Shown: positions 1 to 8,638, numbered from the stretch's first letter. The stretch is DNA of 64,000 nucleotides from Pontivivens marinum (GCF_900231835.1 NZ_OCTN01000003.1:186001-250000), one strand, 5' to 3'. The notes: generated by a model from the letters alone, not told the origin. Translations and numbers: made by a program.

Positions 1-696
1 GGGGGTAAAGCGAGTTTTCTGCATACCGGTGATAAAGCGGCGCATCGGCTCCGCCTTTTCCATGCCGATCACGCTGTCATAATCGCCGCACATGCCTGCA
101 TCGGACATAAACGCCGTGCCCTTAGTCAGGATTTGCGCGTCGCCGGTTGGCACATGGGTATGGGTGCCAACAACCATGCTGGCGCGTCCGTCGCACCAAT
201 GACCCATTGCCATCTTCTCGCTCGTCGCCTCGGCGTGGAAATCAACCAGCGTGGCGTTCACCCGCGCGCCCAGCGGCACACGCTTCAGCTCTGCCTCTAC
301 CGCGGAAAACGGGTCGGCAAAGGGACGCTTCATGAAGACCTGACCCAGCGCCTGCACCACAAGGATGGTACGGCCACGGCTGACCTCGAACACACGTGCG
401 CCACGGCCAGGTGCGTCCTTGGCAAAATTCAGCGGGCGGATAATCCGGTCATCATTGCCGATATGGGTCAGCATGTCCTTTTGATCAAAGGCATGATCGC
501 CCAGCGTGACGCAATCGGCGCCCGCCTCGAACAGCACATTCGCATGGGCACCGGTCAGGCCCATCCCCCCCGATGAGTTTTCGCCGTTCACAACGACAAA
601 ATCGGTACGCAGGCGCGCGCGAAGGTCGGCGAGGCCCTCGGTAATCGCGCGACGGCCTGAACGGCCCATGACATCGCCTAGAAAGAGTATACGCAT
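1..696 (-). CDS. YmdB-type (TIGR00282) metallophosphoesterase, 3' part outside the window
   Basis: The reading frame starts at the ATG at 696-694 and stays open to the window edge (232 codons), so the C-terminus is missing. The start MRILFLGDVMGRSGRRAI carries the GDxxG metal motif. NGENSSGG, GDHAFDQKD and the late GTHTHVPTGD complete the dimetal site of the TIGR00282/YmdB calcineurin-like family, whose members hydrolyse cyclic nucleotides or phosphomonoesters in the cytoplasm. It lies 9 bases downstream of the 5-formyl-THF cyclo-ligase gene on the same strand, so the two are probably co-transcribed. Family assignment is secure; the physiological substrate is not known from sequence. Confidence 0.9.
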   Translation of the reverse strand, partial: MRILFLGDVMGRSGRRAITEGLADLRARLRTDFVVVNGENSSGGMGLTGAHANVLFEAGADCVTLGDHAFDQKDMLTHIGNDDRIIRPLNFAKDAPGRGARVFEVSRGRTILVVQALGQVFMKRPFADPFSAVEAELKRVPLGARVNATLVDFHAEATSEKMAMGHWCDGRASMVVGTHTHVPTGDAQILTKGTAFMSDAGMCGDYDSVIGMEKAEPMRRFITGMQKTRFTP

Positions 697-705
697 GCTC
701 GGGGC

Positions 706-1272
706 TTATCCCGTGATTTGCTGCGGTGCAAGAGAGCCACGTTCCGTCACGATCATATCCAGCACCTCGTCCGTTGGTTCGGGCGTTAACGGCAATTGCT
801 GCGCCGCATAGGCATAGCCGATTGCGCGCACAGGTTTGACCGCCCGCAGCCGCTGCAAGGTCCGGTCATAGAACCCACCGCCATAGCCCAGCCTATTGCC
901 CGCCAGATCAAATGCCACCAATGGTACGATCACGGTATCAGGCTGCAATACCTCGGCATTTTCAGGGATTTTCGCCCCGAACGGCCCCGCAATCATAACG
1001 CTATCGGGGGTCCATTCGTGAAATTCCAGCGGCTGTCCCTCGGCCACGATCACCGGCACGCAAATCCGGTGCCCCTGTTGCGACAGCGTGTGCATGGCGG
1101 GCATGGGGTCTATCTCGGTCCTGATCGCCATATAGGCGGCGACAATACCGGCGGGTTGGCGCAAAACCTCGGCCAGCAGATGTGCGGTGGCATCGCCCTG
1201 CCCCGCCGCGTGGGCGACCTTACGTGCGGCAAAGGCACGTTTGCGCAATTCGGATTTGATCTCAGCATTCAT
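706..1272 (-). CDS. fau: 5-formyltetrahydrofolate cyclo-ligase
   Basis: A 188-aa protein of the MTHFS/YgfA family, which converts 5-formyl-THF to 5,10-methenyl-THF with ATP hydrolysis and so returns a storage folate to the one-carbon pool. The signature NRLGYGGGFYDRTL, with the glycine-rich ATP and folate-binding loop, is at about residues 125-138. Length is normal. The gene lies directly behind the 6S-like RNA on the same strand; 6S-ygfA linkage is a well-known bacterial arrangement and supports both calls. glyA, the other enzyme of folate one-carbon exchange here, lies 16 kb away. Confidence 0.93.
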   Translation of the reverse strand: MNAEIKSELRKRAFAARKVAHAAGQGDATAHLLAEVLRQPAGIVAAYMAIRTEIDPMPAMHTLSQQGHRICVPVIVAEGQPLEFHEWTPDSVMIAGPFGAKIPENAEVLQPDTVIVPLVAFDLAGNRLGYGGGFYDRTLQRLRAVKPVRAIGYAYAAQQLPLTPEPTDEVLDMIVTERGSLAPQQITG

Positions 1273-1315
1273 GCCCGAACGCTATCCGTGCGAAACAGTG
1301 CAGACCAGAGGAAAT

Positions 1316-1482
1316 GAGGTGGCGGGCCCGTAGCAACCGGTGGGCAACTTATTCTCGGGACCTGGAAAACCAGGTGGGCACCAGGTGCGATAGGCCAGGA
1401 CCGGTCGCAGAGCCAGTTCCCTCAAGAAAAAGTAAGGCCTCGTGAATGTAGAGCCCTGTCGAGAGGAACAGCACCCGCCACC
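1316..1482 (-). ncRNA. ssrS: 6S RNA (SsrS-like) candidate
   Basis: This leftward stretch can fold into one long rod. Its closing helix pairs 1474-1482 with 1318-1326 over 9 perfect base pairs. An apical helix at 1360-1375 (ACCTGG-TTTT-CCAGGT on the minus strand) caps it. Size (about 167 nt), the rod shape, a promoter at the right distance (-35 at 1509-1514, -10 at 1487-1492) and position immediately upstream of fau all match 6S RNA, which binds the sigma70 holoenzyme through a promoter-like central bubble. I could not run a covariance model, and primary sequence alone is not decisive. Confidence 0.68.
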
Positions 1483-1486
1483 GCAT

Positions 1487-1514
1487 AAACTAGGATGATA
1501 TGCGCCGGATGCAA
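1487..1514 (-). promoter_or_regulatory. Predicted sigma70 promoter of the 6S-like RNA
   Basis: On the minus strand TTGCAT (1514-1509) is followed after 16 bases by TAGTTT (1492-1487). The expected start point falls at about 1480-1483, exactly where the closing helix of the RNA begins. Confidence 0.5.
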
Positions 1515-1532
1515 GGGGAATGGAGTCGAGTA

Positions 1533-1561
1533 TTGACGCGCCGTTCCCGCTACGTTCCAAT
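1533..1561 (+). promoter_or_regulatory. mmcB promoter with LexA (SOS) box
   Basis: The direct repeat GTTC-CCGCTAC-GTTC at 1543-1557 is an exact alphaproteobacterial LexA box (GTTC-N7-GTTC). It sits between a TTGACG -35 (1533-1538) and a weak TCCAAT -10 (1556-1561), where LexA binding would block RNA polymerase. The predicted start point is at or within a few bases of the mmcB ATG at 1568, suggesting a leaderless mRNA. Confidence 0.72.
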
Positions 1562-1567
1562 AGCGCC

Positions 1568-2014
1568 ATGACAGAACAAATGGCCCCCGGATTCGAGATT
1601 GCACGCGGCGTGTGGCGCCACCTGTCCACGCTGAACATGACCGCCCTAACCGAATATGTGCCCGCACGGGGCCTGCGTGTCGATCTGGTCGCCCTGACCG
1701 ATAAGGGCGAGGTCTGGATTATCGAGTGCAAAAGCTCGCTCGCGGATTTCAGGTCCGACACGAAATGGCAAAACTATCTGGAATGGTGCGACCGTTTCTT
1801 TTGGGCCGTGCCGAATGATTTTCCGGTGGAGGTTCTGCCCGATGAAACCGGCCTGATTCTGGCCGACAGATTCGACGCCGCCATCGTGCGCGATGCGCCA
1901 TTGGACAAGATGGCCGCCGCGCGGCGCAAGGCGATGACGCTAAAAATCGCCCGCACCGCCATGCGGCGGCAGCTTAGCTGGCTGGAACCGGATTTGGGTG
2001 CGCCCCGAGATTAA
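1568..2014 (+). CDS. mmcB: MmcB family DNA repair protein
   Basis: A 148-aa protein of the DUF2161/MmcB family with a PD-(D/E)xK nuclease-like core: RVDLVAL followed by EVWIIECKSS gives the D and E-x-K residues at about 40-60. In Caulobacter MmcB is part of the SOS response to mitomycin C. An upstream ATG at 1520 would extend the frame by 16 codons, but it would place the LexA box and promoter inside the gene and has its purine-rich site only one base away, so 1568 is preferred. Its last bases overlap the end of convergent ccmG through a shared TTAA. Confidence 0.85.
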   Translation: MTEQMAPGFEIARGVWRHLSTLNMTALTEYVPARGLRVDLVALTDKGEVWIIECKSSLADFRSDTKWQNYLEWCDRFFWAVPNDFPVEVLPDETGLILADRFDAAIVRDAPLDKMAAARRKAMTLKIARTAMRRQLSWLEPDLGAPRD

Positions 2015-2532
2015 CGGGCAGCCTCGATCGCAGGGCGCACACGCGCCTCCAACGCACCGGGGGTCACAGGGCCGGGAAAGCGCAAAACAACGCGCCCCTC
2101 GCTATCAATCACAAAGGTTTCAGGCACGCCGTACAGGCCCCAATCGATGCCCGTGCGGCCAGTTTCATCCGCACCAACCGCCGTATAGGGGTCGCCCAGC
2201 TCGGCCAGAAAGGCGCGGGCATCCTCCGGATCATCCTTGTAGTTCACGCCGACGATGGGAATCCCCTCCTCCGCCAACTGCATCAGGACAGGGTGTTCTA
2301 CACGGCACGGGCCGCACCAGCTGGCCCAGAAATTCACCAGCATCACCTCACCACCCAGTTCGGGCAGCGGGCCGCCAAACGGCTCCACGCTCAGCGGTGG
2401 CGCGGGCTGCGCGATGAACTGCGATTGCAGCTCGTCCGGATTGTCCCGCAGCATCGCCCATAAAAACGTGCCGAGGATAGAGGCCGCAATGACCGGCACA
2501 ATCAGGATGGGTGAGAGTTTACGTTTTGCCAT
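2011..2532 (-). CDS. ccmG: Thiol:disulfide interchange protein CcmG/DsbE
   Basis: A 173-aa membrane-anchored thioredoxin-fold protein. An N-terminal anchor (about residues 8-27) is followed by a periplasmic domain with FWASWCGPCRVEHP, redox cysteines C73 and C76, and the cis-proline loop GVPETFVID. CcmG reduces the apocytochrome/CcmH thiols before haem attachment in system I cytochrome c maturation. The longer frame upstream of 2532 is rejected because MAKRKLSPIL gives the proper positively charged start of the anchor. The gene overlaps ccmD by 14 bases, implying translational coupling. Confidence 0.95.
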   Translation of the reverse strand: MAKRKLSPILIVPVIAASILGTFLWAMLRDNPDELQSQFIAQPAPPLSVEPFGGPLPELGGEVMLVNFWASWCGPCRVEHPVLMQLAEEGIPIVGVNYKDDPEDARAFLAELGDPYTAVGADETGRTGIDWGLYGVPETFVIDSEGRVVLRFPGPVTPGALEARVRPAIEAAR

Positions 2533-2665
2533 TCTGGCGTTCCACCTTCTGCAACGCGGCGCGCACCTTGGCCGAGCGCCAGATCGATAGTCCGACCAGA
2601 CCACCCACCAACAGGATCGTCACGCCGTAAGCCGCTAAAACGAAATGAGCGTACTGTCCCAGCAT
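2519..2665 (-). CDS. ccmD: Haem exporter protein CcmD
   Basis: A 48-aa protein, MLGQYAHFVLAAYGV at the start, with one transmembrane helix (about residues 6-30) and a basic tail, the usual CcmD form. CcmD joins the CcmABC exporter and helps release holo-CcmE. The start ATG shares its last base region with the ccmC stop at 2665 and its end overlaps ccmG, so ccmC-ccmD-ccmG form one tightly coupled unit. Confidence 0.9.
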   Translation of the reverse strand: MLGQYAHFVLAAYGVTILLVGGLVGLSIWRSAKVRAALQKVERQNGKT

Positions 2666-3390
2666 CACGCTACCTGCCGCAACATCAGCGCGCGCAACCG
2701 ACGGGCGCGGATTTCTGTGCGGGTGCGCAGCAGAACCAGCGCCACAAACAGCAGCACAAATCCGGCAATGGAAAACAGCAGCGGTTGATAAAACACATCT
2801 GCCACGTTTTCCTCGGCATCCATGCTCAGCGAGGCCCCCTGATGCAGACCCTGATTCCAGATCAGCACGGCATAGCGGGATAGCAGCGCGAAAACCGATC
2901 CGACGAGGCACAGGATTGAGGTTAAATCCGCCGCCGTATCCGGCTCATCCACCGCCTGCCACAGGGCGATATAGCCCAGATAGAACACGAACAGGATCAG
3001 GAACGAGGTCAGCCGCGGGTCCCATTCCCACCACGTCCCCCACATCGGCTGCCCCCAGATCGCGCCGGTCAGCAGCGCGACCAAGGTCATCACGGCCCCG
3101 ATTGGTGCAGCCGCCCGCGCTGCCAGTGCGCTGACATGGTGCCGCCGGATCAGCCAGATCAGCGAGGTGACAAACATCATGAACCACGCATTGATCGCAA
3201 TAAATGCAGCCGGAACATGGATGTAGATAATCTTGACCGTGGACCCCTGCCGAAAATCATCGGGCGTATAGAAAAAGCCCCAGATCAAACCAATGCTAAG
3301 ACACAACGCCGCCGCCCCGGAAATCCAAGGCAGGAAGCGGGACACGATGCGCGTAAACCGCGCGGGGTTGGCGAATTCCCAAATGCTCAT
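2665..3390 (-). CDS. ccmC: Haem exporter/ haem-handling protein CcmC
   Basis: A 241-aa, six-helix inner-membrane protein. The tryptophan-rich WGTWWEWDPRLTS motif (about residue 120-135) is the periplasmic haem-handling signature, and the flanking conserved histidines are visible in IIYIHVPAA and NQGLHQGAS. CcmC loads haem onto CcmE. The start at MSIWEFANP is chosen over an ATG 27 bases upstream because family members begin just before this segment. The usual partners ccmA and ccmB are not upstream; pyrD lies there instead. Confidence 0.95.
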   Translation of the reverse strand: MSIWEFANPARFTRIVSRFLPWISGAAALCLSIGLIWGFFYTPDDFRQGSTVKIIYIHVPAAFIAINAWFMMFVTSLIWLIRRHHVSALAARAAAPIGAVMTLVALLTGAIWGQPMWGTWWEWDPRLTSFLILFVFYLGYIALWQAVDEPDTAADLTSILCLVGSVFALLSRYAVLIWNQGLHQGASLSMDAEENVADVFYQPLLFSIAGFVLLFVALVLLRTRTEIRARRLRALMLRQVA

Positions 3391-3447
3391 AGCCCCGATG
3401 TATCGGCGCGCTTGCACACGCGCAAGCGCACGGATGTCACAGGTGCG

Positions 3448-4491
3448 TCACGTCGCATCCACACCCACCGCATCGGCCACATTGGCGAATCCGTCGCGGG
3501 CCAGCAGCCCCTCCAGATCGCGCAGGATCGTACCGACCAGCGCCATACCGCCATAGACCAGCGCGCTATAAATTTGCAGTGCCGATGCACCGGCCCGAAT
3601 CCGCGCATAGGCATCGGCACCGGATGAAATCCCGCCAACGCCGACCAAGGGGATCGCGCCATTGGTCAGGCGGTACACATCGGCCAAGACTTGCTGTGCC
3701 AGATCACGCAGAGGCGCGCCAGACAGACCACCGGCTTCGCCCGCATGGGGGCTGCTCAACCCCTCGCGCCGCAGGGTGGTGTTGGTGGCGATAATCGCGT
3801 CCACCTTGGACTGCAAGGCAACATCGCACAGCTCCGCCAGCGCGGTTTCGTCCATATCAGGTGCGATTTTCAGCAGCACGGGGATCGGACGCTCCAACCC
3901 CTTGCGCGCCTGCATGACGCCTGCCAGCAGGCTGGACAGGGCCTCCGCCCCCTGCAAATCGCGCAGTTTCTCCGTATTGGGCGAGGACACATTCACCGTC
4001 GCAAAATCAATAAAGGGACCAGCATGGGCCAGCACACGCGCGAAATCATCGGCGCGATCGGTGCTGTCCTTGTTCGCGCCAAGGTTCAGGCCAACCACTC
4101 CGGGGCGGCGGCGGGCCGCTAGACGGGTCGCAATCGCCTCCATCCCGTCATTATTGAACCCGAACCGGTTGATGACGGCCTTATCCTCGGTCAAACGAAA
4201 CAGGCGGGGGCGTGGATTGCCGGGCTGCGGGCGGGGCGTTGCCGCGCCAACCTCAACAAAGCCCAGACCGCTGACCAGCAAGGGGTCCACGGCCTCGGCA
4301 TTCTTGTCAAAACCGGCGGCGATGCCCAGCGGATTTGGCAGATCGAGACCCGCAATACTGGTGGCCAAGCGCGGCGACGTGACCGGACCCGGTTTCGGCA
4401 CCAACCCCAAGCGCAACGCATTGATCGCGACATGGTGTGCTTGCTCCGGATCTATCCGGCGCAACAGGCCAAGGGCGAGGCGGTCAATCAT
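3448..4491 (-). CDS. pyrD: Dihydroorotate dehydrogenase (quinone), class 2
   Basis: A 347-aa FMN enzyme of pyrimidine synthesis that oxidises dihydroorotate to orotate and passes electrons to ubiquinone at the inner membrane. Motifs in order: [48 protein letters not shown] (the second serine is the catalytic base of class 2), [11 protein letters not shown] and [12 protein letters not shown]. The N-terminal amphipathic helix region typical of the membrane-associated class is present. The ATG overlaps the stop of the upstream DUF952 gene (ATGA), so translation is probably coupled. Confidence 0.96.
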   Translation of the reverse strand: MIDRLALGLLRRIDPEQAHHVAINALRLGLVPKPGPVTSPRLATSIAGLDLPNPLGIAAGFDKNAEAVDPLLVSGLGFVEVGAATPRPQPGNPRPRLFRLTEDKAVINRFGFNNDGMEAIATRLAARRRPGVVGLNLGANKDSTDRADDFARVLAHAGPFIDFATVNVSSPNTEKLRDLQGAEALSSLLAGVMQARKGLERPIPVLLKIAPDMDETALAELCDVALQSKVDAIIATNTTLRREGLSSPHAGEAGGLSGAPLRDLAQQVLADVYRLTNGAIPLVGVGGISSGADAYARIRAGASALQIYSALVYGGMALVGTILRDLEGLLARDGFANVADAVGVDAT

Positions 4492-4826
4492 GCGATACCC
4501 TCGGCAAAAACATGGGCGCCATCGCGCAATTCCAGCTCGCTATGGCTGACGACCTCGTCCAGTTTCAGGTCACGGTAAAGATGCGGGAATAATGCACCGC
4601 CGCGGCTGACCTCCCATTTCAGGTCAGCGGTCAGGTTATCCGATTCGACGATAGCGAGGATCAATCCCTGCGCACCGGCAAAGTGTTTCGCCGCCGTTTC
4701 CCGCAGCGTTTCCGCGGTGGAAAAGTGGATATATCCGTCGATCAAATCAATTGGCGCACCGGCGGTTTGGCCCTGTGCGACCAGATCGGCCCATTCGTTC
4801 TGTCGGAAAATCTTGTAGATCAGCAT
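4488..4826 (-). CDS. DUF952 family protein
   Basis: A 112-aa soluble protein with the DUF952 signatures [20 protein letters not shown] (about residues 30-50) and [17 protein letters not shown] (about 68-85). The fold is thought to resemble ADP-ribosyl or small-ligand binding domains, but no reaction is established. It overlaps pyrD by four bases, and DUF952-pyrD pairing may indicate a link to nucleotide metabolism. A purine-rich GGAGGA ribosome site lies just upstream of the start. Confidence 0.88.
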   Translation of the reverse strand: MLIYKIFRQNEWADLVAQGQTAGAPIDLIDGYIHFSTAETLRETAAKHFAGAQGLILAIVESDNLTADLKWEVSRGGALFPHLYRDLKLDEVVSHSELELRDGAHVFAEGIA

Positions 4827-4880
4827 AGCGTCCTCCTGCGGCGGCAGGGGTAGCGGGCGCGGCGCGCGCGGGCAAGTGTG

Positions 4881-5807
4881 CTATCCCTGCGGTGTTGACG
4901 ACTTTCGCTGGCCCTTACGCTCCAGCCCCAGTGCTTGCTCGCGCCAGATGATCAGCAAACCGGCGGCCACAACGATAGCGGCACCGATCAGCGTGCGTCC
5001 TGTGGGCACCTCTCCAAACAGGCCATAGCCCAAGATAAGTGCGAAAATCATCGAGGCATAGTCAAACGGCGCAATCACCGCTGTCGGCGCATAGCGATAA
5101 GCCGAGGTCAGCAGGATTTGCCCGACGCCACCGATCAACCCCGCCGCGACCAACATGCCAAACGTGGCCGGATCGGGCATCACCCAACCGAAGGGAATGG
5201 TCGCCAAGGCAAGGACACTGGCCGTAATCGAGAACCAGAACGTGATCGAGGAGGTCTTCTCCGTCGCGACCAGCTTGCGGATGAAAACATGGGCCATGGC
5301 CACAAAAACAGCCGAGACGAGGACGATCACCGCGCCTAGGGTTTCGGTATCAGTCAACCCGTCCGAGCTTAGCGTCGTCAGCCGTGGCGACAGGACGATC
5401 CCAACGCCGACCAAGCCCATGCCGACCGCCGTTAAACGGACGAGGCGGACCTGCTCCCCCAGAAACATCGCGGCCAGGATAACGGCAAATAGCGGTGCGG
5501 CATATCCAATCGCGGTCACCTCAGGCAGCGGCAACAGGCCCAAACCGGCAAAGGTCAACGCCATCGCCGTGGTGCCAACAATACCGCGCCACAAATGCGA
5601 CATCGGGTTCGCCGTGGCGATGCCCGCGCGCAACCCGACGCCCTGCAATGCGATCCACGCCAAGATCACCGGAACGGCAAAGATGGACCGAAAAAACACG
5701 GTTTGGCCTGCCGGAATGGTATCCGACACAGATTTCACGATTGCGGCCATACACACGAAGGTGGCCACAGATGCGATTTTGAGGAAGATGCCACGCAAAA
5801 AGATCAT
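4881..5807 (-). CDS. DMT/EamA family transporter
   Basis: A 308-aa protein with about ten hydrophobic helices arranged as two EamA repeats (FFRSIFAVPVILAW in the first, ITFWFSITASVLALA in the second) and a basic C-terminal tail. Members export metabolites or amino acids, or take up small molecules; the substrate cannot be told. It stands alone between DUF952 and yciB, with about 80 bases on each side. Confidence 0.85.
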   Translation of the reverse strand: MIFLRGIFLKIASVATFVCMAAIVKSVSDTIPAGQTVFFRSIFAVPVILAWIALQGVGLRAGIATANPMSHLWRGIVGTTAMALTFAGLGLLPLPEVTAIGYAAPLFAVILAAMFLGEQVRLVRLTAVGMGLVGVGIVLSPRLTTLSSDGLTDTETLGAVIVLVSAVFVAMAHVFIRKLVATEKTSSITFWFSITASVLALATIPFGWVMPDPATFGMLVAAGLIGGVGQILLTSAYRYAPTAVIAPFDYASMIFALILGYGLFGEVPTGRTLIGAAIVVAAGLLIIWREQALGLERKGQRKSSTPQG

Positions 5808-5889
5808 TTGCGCAGGCTACAGCCTGTATGACGGCTGTCTCCCCTCTATTTACGCATATCAGCCCTGCTAAAATAGTACGGGCGGGCGG

Positions 5890-6495
5890 TTATTCGTCAT
5901 CCTCAGTACTGTGCCGCTGCAACAGGGGAAATTGGGTTGCGATGAAGATAAAGGTCAGAATCATCTGGCCGAATGTATCCAGCCAAATCCACGCTTCCTC
6001 ACCCAATACGCGCCATGTAAATTCGTTAAACAGCGCCATCGCGGCAAAGAATATCGCCCAGTTGCGCGTGAAGATCATCCAACCCTCATCGCTCAACGGC
6101 ATTACCTCACCCATCAGGTAGCGTAAATAACTACGCCCCTGCACCCAAACGCCGAATCCCAGGATAAAGGCGAACAGGCTATACACCACCGTCGGGCGCA
6201 TTTTGGTAAAGACATCATCATTCAGCCAGATCGTCAGCCCGCCAAAAACGACTACGATAATTGCCGTAAACACCGCCATGCGCGGCAATGTGCGGGTTAG
6301 CGCCCAGCTGATGACCAGCGAGATCAGGATCAGTGGCACAAAGATCGCCGTGGCGGCCACAACGCCGGAATATTCCACTCCGCCATAGGTTACGCCCTGA
6401 TCCGAGAAGCGTTGGTAAGCAAAGAAATAGGCCCCGACCGGTCCGACCTCCAGCACCAACTTCAGGATAGGATTGAGTTTTTTCGCTTCGGCCAT
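5890..6495 (-). CDS. yciB: Inner-membrane-spanning protein YciB (septation protein A/IspZ)
   Basis: A 201-aa polytopic protein beginning MAEAKKLNPILK. The LKLVLEVGPVGAYFFAYQRF segment at the first helix is the YciB/IspZ hallmark, and five to six helices follow. YciB supports envelope integrity and cell division. The start at 6495 is preferred to an upstream ATG at 6525 that would run back into the preceding gene. One base separates it from the upstream DMT gene, so they are one transcript; the ftsY-DMT-yciB order recurs in related genomes as I recall them. Confidence 0.92.
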   Translation of the reverse strand: MAEAKKLNPILKLVLEVGPVGAYFFAYQRFSDQGVTYGGVEYSGVVAATAIFVPLILISLVISWALTRTLPRMAVFTAIIVVVFGGLTIWLNDDVFTKMRPTVVYSLFAFILGFGVWVQGRSYLRYLMGEVMPLSDEGWMIFTRNWAIFFAAMALFNEFTWRVLGEEAWIWLDTFGQMILTFIFIATQFPLLQRHSTEDDE

Positions 6496-6496
6496 G

Positions 6497-7402
6497 TCAG
6501 CCTCCAAATTCGACGAGGACCGCACCGGCGGCGATGAGGGCCATCAGGATGGCGCGTGTTGGTCCTACATGTTCCCGCAGGAATAGCCAGCCGATTGCGG
6601 CGGCAAAGACAGTTGATGTTTCGCGCAAAACTGCGGCCTCTCCCACTTTATCAAGGCGCGTGGCCAACATAACCGCACCAAAGCTTATAAATCCCAACAG
6701 ACCACCGGCAAGGCCGCGCAGCATCAGCGGCGCCGGATCGGGCCGGTTTTCCATGCGTTTCCAGCGTGCTAGTGCCACCCACGGGAACAGGCCCAGACCA
6801 TCTATAACGAAAAACCATGCAAGAAAGGTAAACGCATTTTCGGCAAAGCGAATGCCATACGCATCGTAGATCGTGTAGAGTGAGGTCAGAACACCGGTAA
6901 GTGCGGCGAGGATTAGCGCCGTGATCAGGGCGCTGCGGGCAACCGTTTCGGCACGCAGGTTCACCGCAGCCAACCCCAAAATTGCAAATGATACCAATGC
7001 CGTACCCGCCCATTGAAAGGGCGTGAAATGCTCATGAAACACCGCACCTGCCGCCAGAACCGTGACCACGGGCGCGGTGCCGCGCACCACGGGATAGACG
7101 ACGGTATAGGCGCCACGCGTATAGGCCATCGCCATTAACCATTTATAGGCTGCGTGGATGACAAAAACGCCCAGCAGGATCAGCCATAGACGTGGTGTAG
7201 GCAGTGGAAACACGAATAGCGCGACGGGTAAGGCCATGATTCCATAGCAGATATCGATCGCGCCGCGGGTCATCCATGGATCATGGCGGCCCTTTTGCAG
7301 CGCGCCGAACATCGCGTGGGCCAGCGCCGAGGTTAGCGCGAGGATCATCGCGAGCTGGTGCCCTGCGGCGGTGCCCTCGATGCTGGTGATCCAGTCGGTC
7401 AT
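6497..7402 (-). CDS. DMT/EamA family transporter linked to yciB
   Basis: A 301-aa ten-helix EamA protein. The motif VVRGTAPVVTVLAAG at the fourth helix and VLRETSTVFAAAIGWLFLREHVGP at the ninth are typical of DMT exporters. The stop is one base before the yciB start, so the pair is likely co-expressed. No substrate can be inferred beyond small molecules. Confidence 0.86.
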   Translation of the reverse strand: MTDWITSIEGTAAGHQLAMILALTSALAHAMFGALQKGRHDPWMTRGAIDICYGIMALPVALFVFPLPTPRLWLILLGVFVIHAAYKWLMAMAYTRGAYTVVYPVVRGTAPVVTVLAAGAVFHEHFTPFQWAGTALVSFAILGLAAVNLRAETVARSALITALILAALTGVLTSLYTIYDAYGIRFAENAFTFLAWFFVIDGLGLFPWVALARWKRMENRPDPAPLMLRGLAGGLLGFISFGAVMLATRLDKVGEAAVLRETSTVFAAAIGWLFLREHVGPTRAILMALIAAGAVLVEFGG

Positions 7403-7489
7403 CGGGGTTCAGCCCTTTGAAATTGGCAGGCTGCTATATGGCTGGAAAGCGGCTGCTCTTTGGCTGCGCAGTAAACTCGGTCGGGTATT

Positions 7490-7512
7490 CGCCCCCGGAA
7501 TTTGTGGGGGCG
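7490..7512 (-). terminator. Possible ftsY terminator hairpin
   Basis: CGCCCCC (7490-7496) pairs perfectly with GGGGGCG (7506-7512) just past the ftsY stop. No clear U-run follows, so it may instead be a 3' stabiliser or a Rho-assisted end. Confidence 0.4.
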
Positions 7513-7528
7513 AACCGCGTCGCAGTGA

Positions 7529-8572
7529 TCAATCCGCATCAGCGCCGGTTAGGGCTCGGGCGAATTCGTCGGGATCGAAGGGTTGCAGGTCCTCGATGCT
7601 TTCGCCCACTCCAATCGCATGGATCGGCAGGCCGAAACGGTCGGCCAGTGCGACGAGGACACCGCCCTTGGCCGTGCCGTCCAGCTTGGTCATGACAAGG
7701 CCGGATACGTCGGCAATCTTTCGGAAGGTTTCAACCTGCCCCACCGCGTTTTGGCCAGTGGAGGCATCCAGAACCAGCAGCGTATTGTGCGGTGCGTCCG
7801 GGTCTTTCTTACGGATCACGCGGACGATCTTGGCCAGTTCCTCCATCAGATCGGCACGGTTTTGCAGGCGACCCGCCGTGTCGATCATCAGCAGGTCTGC
7901 GCCATCTGCCTCCGCCTTGACCATCGCGTCATAGGCCAGCGATGCGGGGTCGGAGCCCTGCGCCGCCGTCATCACAGGAACGCCGGCGCGATCACCCCAG
8001 ACCTGCAACTGCTCAACAGCGGCGGCGCGGAATGTATCGCCCGCCGCGATCACCACGGATTTGCCAGCATCACGGAACTGGCTGGCCAATTTGCCGATGG
8101 TTGTGGTTTTGCCCGAGCCGTTCACCCCGACCACCAGCACGACCTGCGGTTTTTTCGGGTAGAGCGGCATGGGGCGGGCCACAGGCTCGATTATTTTCGA
8201 GATTTCCTGCGCCAGCGCGTCCTTGATTTCCGCCGTGGAAAGACGTTTGCCGAAACGCCCCTCGGCCAAGGCGGCAGTGACGTTGATCGAGGTTTCCACG
8301 CCCATATCGGACTGGATCAGCAGCTCCTCAAGGCTTTCGAGCATCGCATCGTCAAGGATACGGCGCGGCGCATCCGTGCGGCCCAGCGCGCGGGCGATAA
8401 AGCCCGGTTTGGGTGCAGGCGCCGTGGTCAGCGTCGGTGCGGGCTGTGGGTCCGGTGTGGGCGCTGGCAGGGGCTCGGGTGCGGGGGCCTCCTCAACGAT
8501 AGCGTCCAGCCCTTCCTCAAGTTTCGAGGAGGACTTTAGCAAGCGATTTTTGAGCTTACCGAAGAATGACAT
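7529..8572 (-). CDS. ftsY: Signal recognition particle receptor FtsY
   Basis: A 347-aa SRP receptor. A Pro/Ala/Glu-rich A-region fills roughly residues 15-55. The N helical domain follows, then the G domain with GVNGSGKTTTIGKLA (G1), DTFRAAAVEQL, DTAGRLQNRADLMEEL (G3) and TKLDGTAKGG (G4). FtsY docks ribosome-SRP complexes at the membrane; its partner Ffh is at 60448-61932. Length is within the range for alphaproteobacteria. Confidence 0.97.
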   Translation of the reverse strand: MSFFGKLKNRLLKSSSKLEEGLDAIVEEAPAPEPLPAPTPDPQPAPTLTTAPAPKPGFIARALGRTDAPRRILDDAMLESLEELLIQSDMGVETSINVTAALAEGRFGKRLSTAEIKDALAQEISKIIEPVARPMPLYPKKPQVVLVVGVNGSGKTTTIGKLASQFRDAGKSVVIAAGDTFRAAAVEQLQVWGDRAGVPVMTAAQGSDPASLAYDAMVKAEADGADLLMIDTAGRLQNRADLMEELAKIVRVIRKKDPDAPHNTLLVLDASTGQNAVGQVETFRKIADVSGLVMTKLDGTAKGGVLVALADRFGLPIHAIGVGESIEDLQPFDPDEFARALTGADAD

Positions 8573-8638
8573 AGGCGGACCTTTCGTGTTGCCCGATATC
8601 TAAACCGTCGCGGGGGCGGTTGAAAGGGGCGCGGCGCG

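Noticed and set aside
1520-1567. Upstream start for mmcB adding 16 residues
   Set aside because: It would include the LexA box and promoter in the coding region and its ribosome site is one base from the ATG.
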